DNA of 64,000 nucleotides from Halomicrobium urmianum (GTDB taxonomy: Archaea; Halobacteriota; Halobacteria; Halobacteriales; Haloarculaceae). The stretch is taken from contig NZ_CP084090.1 of NCBI RefSeq assembly GCF_020217425.1, positions 682,001 to 746,000 on the forward strand, given 5' to 3'. Every line of letters begins with the position of its first letter. Position 1 is the stretch's first letter. The position numbers and the translations under genes were made by a program. Positions 24,313 through 31,861 of this stretch are shown one piece after another. Under the pieces are notes generated by a model. It saw nothing but the letters and a program-made list of their open reading frames with translations. It searched no databases and had not been told where the DNA came from.

Positions 24313-24668
24313 GCCCCGGGCACGCCGGCGGCCTCGAAGCCGGTGATCCCCAGGGCCGAGAGGATGTAGAGGATGACCAGCACCGCGACCCAGGCGATGA
24401 CCGCGATGAGGATCGCGTCGCCCCAGCCGCCGGGGTACCGGAAGTTGATCACGGCCACGTAGGCCGCCAGCGCCAGGAGCGGCCCGAGCAGCGGGATCCA
24501 CCCGACGAGGAACGACACGACCGCCCAGATGATCGCGCCGATCAGCGCCGTCACGATCGCGTAGGTGTAGTCGTCCGCGTCGGTGATCACCCGCGCGCCG
24601 ATGTAGATGCCCACTGCGCCGATCAGCAGGCTCACGACGAACACGATCAGGCTGTCTATTACTGCCAT
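24309..24668 (-). CDS. Hypothetical four-helix membrane protein
   Basis: A 119-residue protein with four hydrophobic stretches: SLIVFVVSLLIGAVGIYIG, YAIVTALIGAIIWAVVSFLVG, LLGPLLALAAYVAVINF and AILIAVIAWVAVLVILYIL. It begins MAVIDSLIVF at 24668, and the minus-strand TATA-like CTATAA at about 24698-24703 lies 30 bp upstream. The type is common in haloarchaea; no function is known. Confidence 0.75.
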   Translation of the reverse strand: MAVIDSLIVFVVSLLIGAVGIYIGARVITDADDYTYAIVTALIGAIIWAVVSFLVGWIPLLGPLLALAAYVAVINFRYPGGWGDAILIAVIAWVAVLVILYILSALGITGFEAAGVPGA

Positions 24669-24859
24669 GCCCGAGAAGAGGTGCCCTACGAGGTTTGTTA
24701 TAGATAGGTTACAGGTCCGCCGCCGGGGACCGGGTCCCGGACGGCGGCGCAGCGGCTGTCGGCGACTGCGTGCCGCTGCGTCGCGTGCTGCTCCCGCTGT
24801 CGCCCCCGTCGACCGCACCGACTCGGCGGTCGTCTCGGAGGGGACGGCGGTAGCCCGCG

Positions 24860-25243
24860 TCAGTTCCGGCGCCGGACGAGCCGTCCGACCACGGCGAGAA
24901 CGGCGACGCCCGCGGTGGTAGCGAGGAGGCGGCGGCCGATCCTCCGGCCCCCGTCGTCCGTCGTCTGATCGTCCTCGGCGTCGGGGATGTCCACGTCGTC
25001 GTCAGTCCCGTCGGCGTTCGGCTGCGTCGCCTCCGGATTCACCTCGATGGCGCCCTCGTTGACGCCGGGCTCGGCGTCGTCGCTCTCGCCGCTCGACCGG
25101 CGCCGTCGGACGAGCCCGACGGCCGCCAGCGCGGCCACGGCGATTCCGGCGCGGCGCCGCCAGTTCGTTCCGCCGGACGCCCCAGCGCCGGCGTCGCCTG
25201 TTGCGTCAGTGCTGTCGTTCGTGGTGAGTGGATTCAGGTTCAT
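24860..25243 (-). CDS. Hypothetical membrane protein with two Arg-flanked helices
   Basis: A 127-residue protein. A Ser/Thr/Gly-rich N-terminal tail leads into a first helix (AGIAVAALAAVGLV) closed by RRRR. An acidic loop of about 45 residues follows, then a second helix (LLATTAGVAVLAVVGRLV) closed by RRR near the C-terminus. The duplicated helix-plus-arginines layout suggests both helices insert with basic ends toward the cytoplasm or the acidic surface. It is not a family I recognise. Confidence 0.6.
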   Translation of the reverse strand: MNLNPLTTNDSTDATGDAGAGASGGTNWRRRAGIAVAALAAVGLVRRRRSSGESDDAEPGVNEGAIEVNPEATQPNADGTDDDVDIPDAEDDQTTDDGGRRIGRRLLATTAGVAVLAVVGRLVRRRN

Positions 25244-25449
25244 CGCTGAGTACCCCGGGTGCCCCCGGAAGGTTCCATCCGTGTGGACGGGTCTCTACCC
25301 CGTAGTAATACGGCTCGATACCGGAGAGTAAACGGCGACTACGGTCGGTCGAGCGTGCTTTGCCGGAACGCACCGGGACCGTGGCCGGCCGCCCCGACAC
25401 GCGCCGGGCCGGCCCGAACGCCCACGTGGAACCGGGACGAGCGACCGGC

Positions 25450-25797
25450 ATGGGCATCGAAGCGAACGACATCGCGCCCGAACGGTTTCTGGAGGACGTC
25501 GAGATGCGCACCGGCGAGGTCGTCGACGTCGAGGACTTCCCCGAGGCACGCAAGGACGTCTACAAACTGTCGGTGGACTTCGGCGACGAGACTCGGCAGT
25601 CGGCCGCCGGCCTGACCGACAACTACGACCGCGAGGACCAGCTGGGAAGCCAGGTGATCGCGGTGGTTAACCTCGGGACCGTCTCTATCGCGGGATTCGA
25701 GAGCCAGTGCCTGGTCACCGGGGTCGACGACGCCGACGGCGACGTCGTCCACCTCTGTCCGGAGCACGAAGTGCCCAACGGGACCCGAGTGTACTGA
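25450..25797 (+). CDS. tRNA-binding domain protein (MetRS C-terminal / CsaA-like)
   Basis: A 115-residue OB-fold protein starting MGIEANDIAPERFLEDVEMRTG. The RTGEVVDVEDFPEARKDVYKLSVDFG stretch and ESQCLVTGVDD followed by VVHLCPEHEVPNGTRVY are the EMAP/tRNA-binding domain pattern. Free-standing versions bind tRNA or act as chaperones (CsaA). The Met at 25450 is the family start; the frame remains open farther upstream with low-quality sequence. Confidence 0.85.
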   Translation: MGIEANDIAPERFLEDVEMRTGEVVDVEDFPEARKDVYKLSVDFGDETRQSAAGLTDNYDREDQLGSQVIAVVNLGTVSIAGFESQCLVTGVDDADGDVVHLCPEHEVPNGTRVY

Positions 25798-25934
25798 TCG
25801 CCGGCAGACTCGCTTCGCTCGACTGGACGCCGATCGATCGCCTGCGCCCTATCGAAGACTGGATTTCTTCAAAACTATGGCTCGGACACCTCCGACACTA
25901 CTATACGGTCGAGAGCACGTATTCACTCCACAAT

Positions 25935-26207
25935 ATGAGGGACCGAACGGAGACGATCGGCTGGAGCGTCGTCGCGCTGGTGTTGATCGCGCTCGCCGTC
26001 CCCTGGTTCATGTGGGGGTCCGACGCCGTCGTCGCCGGGCTCCCCGTGTGGATCTGGTGGCACGTCGGCTGGATGGCGCTCGCCTCGCTCGCCTTCGCCG
26101 CGTTCGCCCGGTACGGCTGGGGTGCCGGCGTCGTGCCGCGCGAGGACCGCTCGGCCGCCGCGAACGACGGGGACTCGACCGCACAGGAGGTGACCGCGGA
26201 TGGCTGA
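25935..26207 (+). CDS. DUF3311 small membrane protein
   Basis: A 90-residue protein with two membrane helices: ETIGWSVVALVLIALAVPWFMWG and LPVWIWWHVGWMALASLAFAAFA. This matches DUF3311, whose members are usually encoded directly before a sodium:solute symporter and are thought to be accessory subunits. The coding end overlaps the start of the symporter gene by 8 bp. CTATACGG at 25901-25908, about 30 bp upstream, is a TATA candidate. Confidence 0.85.
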   Translation: MRDRTETIGWSVVALVLIALAVPWFMWGSDAVVAGLPVWIWWHVGWMALASLAFAAFARYGWGAGVVPREDRSAAANDGDSTAQEVTADG

Positions 26208-27684
26208 CACCGCGCTCCAGCTGGCGATCGTCGGTGGGTACATGCTCGTCGCCGCAGCCGTCGGCGTCGTCGCCTACCGCCTGACCGACCGCACCGCCGA
26301 GGACTACTACCTCGCGAGCCGGACGTTCGGCACGGTCGTCCTCCTCTTTACCACGTTCGCGACGCTGCTGTCGGCGTTCACCTTCTTCGGCGGTCCGAAT
26401 CTGGCCTTCACTGCGGGCCCCGAGTGGATCCTCGTGATGGGGCTGATGGACGGGATCCTCTTCGCCGTCCTGTGGTACGTGCTGGGCTACAAGCAGTGGC
26501 TAGTCGGACAGAAGCACGGCTACGTCACGCTGGGCGAGATGCTCGGTCACCGCTTCGGCTCCCGCGGGCTGCGGGCGCTGGTCGCCGGGATCAGCCTCTT
26601 CTGGCTGTTCCCCTACGTGATGCTCCAGCAGAAGGGGGCGGGGCAGGCCGTCGTCGGCCTCACGAACGGCGCCGTCCCGTTCTGGGTCGGCGCGGGCGCG
26701 ATCACCCTGTTCATGATCGTCTACGTCGCCGTCTCGGGGATGCGCGGCGTCGCCTGGACCGACACCCTCCAAGGACTGGTCATGCTCGGCCTGATCTGGG
26801 TGGCGGTCGCGTGGGTGCTCTCGGCGGTCGGCGGCCTCGGCGAGGCGACCCGGCAGATGGGCGAGTCGAATCCGGAGTTCCTCGCTCTGGGCGGCGGGCT
26901 CTACACGCCGGAGTACGTCCTCTCGACGGCGATCAGCATCGCCTTCGGCGTGGTGATGTTCCCGCAGATCAACCAGCGCTTCTTCGTCGCGCGCTCCCGG
27001 ACGGTCCTCAAGCGGACGCTGGCGCTGTGGCCCGTCCTCGTCATCCTGCTGTTCGTCCCCGCGTTCATGCTGGGCGCGTGGGCCGCCGGACTCGGCGTCG
27101 CCGTCCCGGAGAACGGGAACGTGATCCCCGCGATCCTCAACGAGTACACCGCCGGCTGGTTCACCGCGGCCGTCGTCGCCGCGGCCATGGCCGCGATGAT
27201 GTCCTCCAGCGACTCGATGCTGCTGTCCGGGGCCTCCTATCTGACACGGGACCTCTACCGACCGCTGGTGTCGAGCGATCCGGACCGCGAGGCGCTCGTC
27301 GCCCGCGTCGGCGTGGTCGCGTTCGCGACGCTCTCGTTCGTCGCCAGCCTGTACTCGACGAGGACGCTCGTTCAGATCGGCGACACCGCCTTCGGCGGCT
27401 TCGCCCAGCTCGCGCTGCCCGTCGTCGTCGCGCTGTACTGGGACCGGACGACCCGCTGGGGAATGTACGCCGGGATCGTCGTCTCGCAGGGGTTCTACCT
27501 CGCCAGCGTCTTCCTGACACAGGTCCCCGGGAGCTACCTCGGCGGCTGGTCGGCCTCCGTGGTCGGGATGGTCATCGGCCTGCTCCTGACCGTCGGCGTC
27601 TCGCTGCTCACGTCCGCCGCCGTCGGCGAGGACGCCAGCGTCTACGCGGTCGGTGAACCCGGCGCGGACTATAGTCGAAATTGA
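26200..27684 (+). CDS. Sodium:solute symporter (SSS family)
   Basis: A 494-residue transporter with about 13 membrane helices. Typical family features are YYLASRTFG near the N-terminus, TTFATLLSAFTFFGGPN (helix 2), GMRGVAWTDTLQG, and MSSSDSMLLSGASYLTRDLYRP near helix 9, which contributes to the sodium site. Substrates of close relatives include carboxylic acids and pantothenate; none can be assigned here. It forms an operon with the DUF3311 gene. The last residues, ADYSRN, and the stop codon lie within palindromic element copy 2. Confidence 0.9.
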   Translation: MADTALQLAIVGGYMLVAAAVGVVAYRLTDRTAEDYYLASRTFGTVVLLFTTFATLLSAFTFFGGPNLAFTAGPEWILVMGLMDGILFAVLWYVLGYKQWLVGQKHGYVTLGEMLGHRFGSRGLRALVAGISLFWLFPYVMLQQKGAGQAVVGLTNGAVPFWVGAGAITLFMIVYVAVSGMRGVAWTDTLQGLVMLGLIWVAVAWVLSAVGGLGEATRQMGESNPEFLALGGGLYTPEYVLSTAISIAFGVVMFPQINQRFFVARSRTVLKRTLALWPVLVILLFVPAFMLGAWAAGLGVAVPENGNVIPAILNEYTAGWFTAAVVAAAMAAMMSSSDSMLLSGASYLTRDLYRPLVSSDPDREALVARVGVVAFATLSFVASLYSTRTLVQIGDTAFGGFAQLALPVVVALYWDRTTRWGMYAGIVVSQGFYLASVFLTQVPGSYLGGWSASVVGMVIGLLLTVGVSLLTSAAVGEDASVYAVGEPGADYSRN

Positions 27685-27752
27685 AACTATTTACACATCG
27701 AGGGGCACCCCGTATGCCCCTCGAATGTGTCATCGCGTTCAATTTCTACTAT
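27669..27752 (+). repeat. Nested palindromic element, copy 2
   Basis: An ~84-bp element with outer arms ATAGTCGAAATTGAA and TTCAATTTCTACTAT, and inner arms ACACATCGAGGGGCA and TGCCCCTCGAATGTGT. An asymmetric internal loop (ACTATTT against CATCGCG) lies between them. It sits between two convergent genes and encodes the final Ser-Arg-Asn and stop codon of both. Confidence 0.88.
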
Positions 27753-28908
27753 CGGGACTGTCCCCGTCAGCGACGTCGGCCACCGTCCGCGAGTCCGTCG
27801 CGATGCCGTTCTCGTTGATCGCCTCGGCGACAATCTCGTACGTCTGGCCGGTCGTCCCGCCCTGGGTGCCCCCGCCCTCGGGGTACTGGACCGTTCCCGT
27901 CGGCGCGGCGTCACTCGCGACCGTCGCGTCGGACCAGTCGTTCTCGGCGTTGTCGAAGGTCACCCGGACCTCGCGGAACCGGTCGACGTTGCTCACTTCG
28001 TAGTCGACGGCGAAGCGGGTCTGGTCGGTCCCCGGGTCGGAGTCGTCCGTCACCGCGAGCGACTCGACGGCGAGGTCGTCCGGTCCGCCGAGGTCGTCGT
28101 TGTCCGCCGGGTCCGCTCCGTCGGCCACGTCCCGCAGCGTCCGCCGGATCGCGACGTCGCCCGTGGCGTCGTAGACGGTCAGCTCGAACTCGTACTCGTC
28201 GCCGGCGGCGCCGCCGTCGGTCCCCGACCCGGGAATCCGGATCACGTCCTCGGAGGCGGACCGGGTGTACGTTCGCTCTGGAAGGTCGTCCCGGTTCGGC
28301 CCCAGGTTCCGGACGGCCACCTCGAATCGCTCGCTCCCGTCCGACGCGACGTTCTCGAACCCGTCCAGACGGTACGCGAGCGAGAACAGGGCGTTCCCGT
28401 TGCGGGTCCTGTCGTCGAGTGACCGTCTGAGAGAGCGAACGTCGACGCACCTCGTTGCCCTCACGTCGACCGACCGGCCGTCAGTGGCCCGTACCTCGAA
28501 CGCGAGCGCGTTCTTGCCCCCGGGTGCGTCAGCGGCCACGTCGACGGAGACGGCCACTGACGCGCCCGGAGCGATCGTCGATTCGGCCGGGGACACCGAT
28601 CCCCTCGACGGGTCGGCCAGTGACACCGACGCGGTCAGTTCCACGCCGGCGTTGTTCTCGACCGTCACGAGGCGCTGGGACTCGCCCGCGTCCACTGCCG
28701 ATGCCACGTCCAGCCCGACGAGCGCCGCCTCGTCGCTGGCCGTCCCGACGCGCAGCGATCGATCCGCCCGCACCTGCGTGAACGCCCCGGACCCGGCGGC
28801 GAGCAGCCCGCCGACCCCGGTCAGGAGTCCGCCGGCGAGGAACGACCGGCGGGAGACGCCGCTCTCAGGGCTCCGCGACCGCGAGCGCCGCCGGCGCTTC
28901 CCACCCAT
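27739..28908 (-). CDS. Tat-exported protein with SipW/DUF1102-like N-terminus
   Basis: A 389-residue protein. The N-terminus has a twin-arginine signal (SRRSFLAGGLLTGVGGLLAAGSGAFTQ). It continues with ADRSLRVGTASDEAALVGLD, the pattern of haloarchaeal DUF1102/CalY-like surface proteins. The following acidic beta-rich regions include SVSLADPSRGSVSPAESTIAPG, which resembles other haloarchaeal surface proteins. An internal cysteine (CVDVRSL) is present. Its C-terminal SRN and stop codon come from palindromic element copy 2. It is probably a cell-surface or secreted protein of unknown role. Confidence 0.75.
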   Translation of the reverse strand: MGGKRRRRSRSRSPESGVSRRSFLAGGLLTGVGGLLAAGSGAFTQVRADRSLRVGTASDEAALVGLDVASAVDAGESQRLVTVENNAGVELTASVSLADPSRGSVSPAESTIAPGASVAVSVDVAADAPGGKNALAFEVRATDGRSVDVRATRCVDVRSLRRSLDDRTRNGNALFSLAYRLDGFENVASDGSERFEVAVRNLGPNRDDLPERTYTRSASEDVIRIPGSGTDGGAAGDEYEFELTVYDATGDVAIRRTLRDVADGADPADNDDLGGPDDLAVESLAVTDDSDPGTDQTRFAVDYEVSNVDRFREVRVTFDNAENDWSDATVASDAAPTGTVQYPEGGGTQGGTTGQTYEIVAEAINENGIATDSRTVADVADGDSPDSRN

Positions 28909-29045
28909 ACCCGGCTCGTTCGGACGTTCGGCGATAACCGGACAAAAAGCTATTCACAGTATCGGTAACCGAGATCCCGGGGACAGGAGAGTTCGTAAAC
29001 CGTTCTCCCGGCCGAGGCGAACAGGCGTGGGTGTCCGACCGAAGC

Positions 29046-29777
29046 CTACGCCTCGTTGGGCTCGTCGTCGGAATCGGCCGGCGGGTCGCCCCGCTCGAAG
29101 GCCATCTGCATGAGCTTCTCCTCCGCCGCGCGGAGGTGCTGGGTGAACGTCGGCGTGGCGATGTCGAGGTCCTCGGCGAGCTCCTCCTGGGTGACCTCTC
29201 GGGGCCACTCGTAGTACCCCCGCCGGGTGGCCATCTCCAGTACTTCCTGCTGGCGGTCGGTGAGCCCCTCCTCGATGGCGCGGTCGAACTGCCGGTGGCT
29301 AAAGAGCGGCGTGAAGTAGGACCTGTCCCGCTTCGCGACGAGGTCGGCGTCGGGGTAGCTGTCGAGAAAGCCCGCCGTGACCTCGGTGTCGTCGTACGGC
29401 GGCGGCACCTCCGCCACGATTCGACAGACGCCGCCGGCGGCGTCGACGGACCGCGGGAGCGCGCCGCCCTCCGCCAGCCGCATGACCGGACAGGCTTCCG
29501 TGACGGTCAGCTCCAGCAACCCCGCGTCCTCGGCGCGGCTGAGGAACTGCGCCTCGCTGGCCTCCCGAGACGCGGCGTGTTCCAGCAGGGCGTCCGGTTC
29601 GAGGTCCGTGACGCTGTAGTACTCGGCGTACCCTTCCTCCCGCGGAATGACCTCCTCCAGTTCGAATACTCCCCCAAGCTCCGTAGTGGCTGCCACGCAG
29701 GGCACCGACGGATCCGTGACCGCGAACTCCAGTTCCGTCACGGTGTCCGGGACGGGGACCGGGTCGTCTGTTCGCAT
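29046..29777 (-). CDS. Bat-type helix-turn-helix regulator
   Basis: A 243-residue protein with an N-terminal sensing domain of about 150 residues and a C-terminal HTH-10 domain. The HTH reads LTDRQQEVLEMATRRGYYEWPREVTQEELAEDLDIATPTFTQHLRAAEEKL, the bacterio-opsin activator signature. It probably binds DNA in response to a small molecule or redox signal. The gene is divergent from the CARF-like regulator at 29964, with an 186-bp shared upstream region. Confidence 0.9.
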   Translation of the reverse strand: MRTDDPVPVPDTVTELEFAVTDPSVPCVAATTELGGVFELEEVIPREEGYAEYYSVTDLEPDALLEHAASREASEAQFLSRAEDAGLLELTVTEACPVMRLAEGGALPRSVDAAGGVCRIVAEVPPPYDDTEVTAGFLDSYPDADLVAKRDRSYFTPLFSHRQFDRAIEEGLTDRQQEVLEMATRRGYYEWPREVTQEELAEDLDIATPTFTQHLRAAEEKLMQMAFERGDPPADSDDEPNEA

Positions 29778-29935
29778 TCCTCTCCAGAGACATGCCTGCC
29801 GATTGCCTTACCCGGTGTGCCTATAGCTTTAGGTTGGACGACCGGTGAAGGGAAGTCAGATCGCGGGCACGGGCAGCGACGATACGGCCTCGCGGCGCTC
29901 ACCGGCCGCCACAGCTATCGGGCAGTCTGTCCCTT

Positions 29936-29943
29936 TTTATATA
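29936..29943 (+). promoter_or_regulatory. TATA box of the HFX_2341-family gene
   Basis: TTTATATA ends 21 bp before the ATG at 29964. It is one of the strongest TATA elements in the window and implies a leaderless message. Confidence 0.7.
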
Positions 29944-29963
29944 GCCGCGCCGGTGTACCAGGT

Positions 29964-30878
29964 ATGCAGACCCACATCGTGCCGGTCGGCTTCGACTACG
30001 ACCGACTGATAGCGCCGCTCGTGCGCGAGCAGCTGGACGTCGACCGGGTGATCCTGCTGGAGGGAGCGGTCGGCAGCGAGGCCAACGTGGAGTACTCCCA
30101 GAACCTCGCGGAGAAGCTCGAGACCGACTACCGGAACCTGCTGGGCGCCGAGACCGAGCGCGTCGTCGTCGAGGACGTCTACGACTACGACACGGCCTTC
30201 GAGCAGGCCTTCGAGCTGATCAACACCGAACTGGACCGCGCCGACGACGCCGAGGTGTGGGTCAACATCTCGGCGATGCCCCGCACCGTCTCCTTCGCCT
30301 ACGCGACGGCCGCCCACTCGATCATGGTCGAGCGCGAGGAGGACCGCCAGCGAATCCACACCTACTACACGGTCCCCGAGAAGTACCTGGAGACCGAACT
30401 CGCCGAGGAACTCCGCAAGGGGCTCGACCTGCTGGCGGACCTGAAGGACGAGGTCGACGGCGACCTCGACGAGCGCGTCGAGGAGCGCCTGGACACCGCC
30501 GAGGACCTCCTCTCGGAGTTCGACGAGCGCGGCACGACCATCGGAGCCAAGGAGATCGACGGCAGCCACGTGGTCGAGCTCCCCGTCGCCTCCTTCTCCA
30601 ACGTCAAGCCCTTCGAGGAGGTCATCCTGTTCACGCTGGGCGAGCACGGCGAGTTCGAGTCCGTCTCGGAACTCGCCCAGGAACTGGCCCGCGAACTCGG
30701 CGAGGAGTACACCGACTCCTTCCGATCGAAGGTCATCTACAACGTCGACCGCCTCGGCCCCGGCGGCAAGGGTTACATCGAGCAGGAGGAACACGGGAAA
30801 TCGTATCGGACTCGGCTGTCCCGCATCGGCGAGCTGTGGGTGCGCGCCCACGGCGACGGCGAGCGGCCCGAAGTCTAG
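29964..30878 (+). CDS. HFX_2341-family (DUF6293) transcriptional regulator, CARF-like plus winged helix
   Basis: A 304-residue protein. The N-terminus, MQTHIVPVGFDYDRLIAPLV, and WVNISAMPRTVSFAYATAA near residue 95 match the Rossmann-like N-terminal domain of HFX_2341/DUF6293 proteins, similar in layout to CARF domains of Csa3. A helical acidic linker of about residues 145-200 follows. The C-terminal winged helix (EVILFTLGEHGEFESVSELAQELA ... YNVDRLGPGGKGYIE) completes it. CARF-like domains bind cyclic oligonucleotides; whether this one does is unknown, and no CRISPR genes are nearby. Confidence 0.8.
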   Translation: MQTHIVPVGFDYDRLIAPLVREQLDVDRVILLEGAVGSEANVEYSQNLAEKLETDYRNLLGAETERVVVEDVYDYDTAFEQAFELINTELDRADDAEVWVNISAMPRTVSFAYATAAHSIMVEREEDRQRIHTYYTVPEKYLETELAEELRKGLDLLADLKDEVDGDLDERVEERLDTAEDLLSEFDERGTTIGAKEIDGSHVVELPVASFSNVKPFEEVILFTLGEHGEFESVSELAQELARELGEEYTDSFRSKVIYNVDRLGPGGKGYIEQEEHGKSYRTRLSRIGELWVRAHGDGERPEV

Positions 30879-31071
30879 CTACGAGGTCCCTCCGGAGGCA
30901 GCGCCTCGGCGGTAGTACGCTCGTGATCACCGAAAGCCAGAACCGCTGGACAACCGATTCTGTCGAAGCTCTTCTGTTCCACCGTCGGGCCGAAGCGATC
31001 GGTCAGTAGACGTGCGTATCGGTCGCTTTCAGAAGACGCGGCCGCACAATAATAGTGTGTGTATCCGACAA

Positions 31072-31079
31072 TAATATAC
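31072..31079 (+). promoter_or_regulatory. TATA box of the 56-residue membrane protein gene
   Basis: TAATATAC ends 24 bp before the first ATG at 31103, in an AT-rich stretch. It supports a leaderless transcript of the small gene. Confidence 0.6.
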
Positions 31080-31102
31080 AAGACTAGAAAGTACCGAAAC
31101 AC

Positions 31103-31273
31103 ATGATGTCCCTCCAAATGCTCGGGATCAACCCACTCGGTAGTTTACTGCTGGCACTCGTAGTCTCGTTCGTAATCATCCTATTCGGGACATACTTAGG
31201 GGTCCTCGGGGCGCTGCAGACGTTCTTCGGTGAGTCCTCATGGCAGGACGTCTCGACTGTCGAAGAGGAGTGA
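31103..31273 (+). CDS. 56-residue single-pass membrane protein
   Basis: A small gene encoding MMSLQMLGINPLG, a hydrophobic helix SLLLALVVSFVIILFGTYLG, and a short acidic tail ending STVEEE. There are two adjacent ATG codons; the first is 31103 and the second 31106. The TATA box 24 bp upstream, one long helix and an acidic tail support a real gene. Codon use is less GC-biased than the surroundings. I do not recognise a family; haloarchaea encode many such short membrane proteins. Confidence 0.6.
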   Translation: MMSLQMLGINPLGSLLLALVVSFVIILFGTYLGVLGALQTFFGESSWQDVSTVEEE

Positions 31274-31861
31274 GGCTTTCGCCCGCCAACCAACGGCCCC
31301 ATGACGACCATCAGTCATCCCCCGAGAACGGGCGGGAGGTGTAGCTTCTGTACTGACCGAAGCAACTAATCGCATCGAGGATATTCTCCCTGTCCGATTC
31401 GGAGTGGAACAGCCGCTCAGTAGGTGTGTGGACTGAGCGTAGCATCCGCGCGAACGCAGTGAGCGCGGTTCACTGAACGCGAGCGAAGCGAGCGTTCAGC
31501 CTTTTTCGCCCACGTTTTTCGAGGAGTGGTGGCCGAGCGGAGCGAGGCCACCCGACGATGAAAAAGGTGGCTGTACTGACCACCACGAGACGGGCAGATT
31601 CCGCCTGCCGTAGCTCTCAATACAACGCTAGCTGGCGACGCGAACCCGAAACAGTAAACCACCGCGAGCGTCCACGGAGGCATATGAGACGGCGCGCTCT
31701 CCGGCCCGACCGCACCGCGTCCGCCCGGGAGCGTGACGTATCCGTACGTGTAGGGGCGTCCTAGCCCCACACACAACCATTCCTCCGACGCACCGCCCGG
31801 CCGACCAGCGACGAGGTTAGCACCTGACGCAGTACGCGACACCGAGACCAGCACACGACAC
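31274..31861. other. 588-bp region without a recognised gene
   Basis: No convincing coding sequence was found between the microprotein and valS. The frames here give arginine- and serine-rich translations. The region contains the trio of hairpins at 31446-31552 and is more AT-rich than its surroundings. It probably holds the 3' end of the small gene and the valS promoter, for which I see no strong TATA box. Confidence 0.5.
31446..31552. repeat. Three hairpins with different stems and a near-constant 11-nt loop
   Basis: Stem CCGCGC/GCGCGG with loop GAACGCAGTGA is at 31446-31468. Stem CTGAACGC/GCGTTCAG with loop GAGCGAAGCGA is at 31473-31499. Stem GGTGGCC/GGCCACC with loop GAGCGGAGCGA is at 31528-31552. 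The stems are unrelated, yet all three loops are 11 nt and fit GARCGNAGYGA. Confidence 0.75.
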
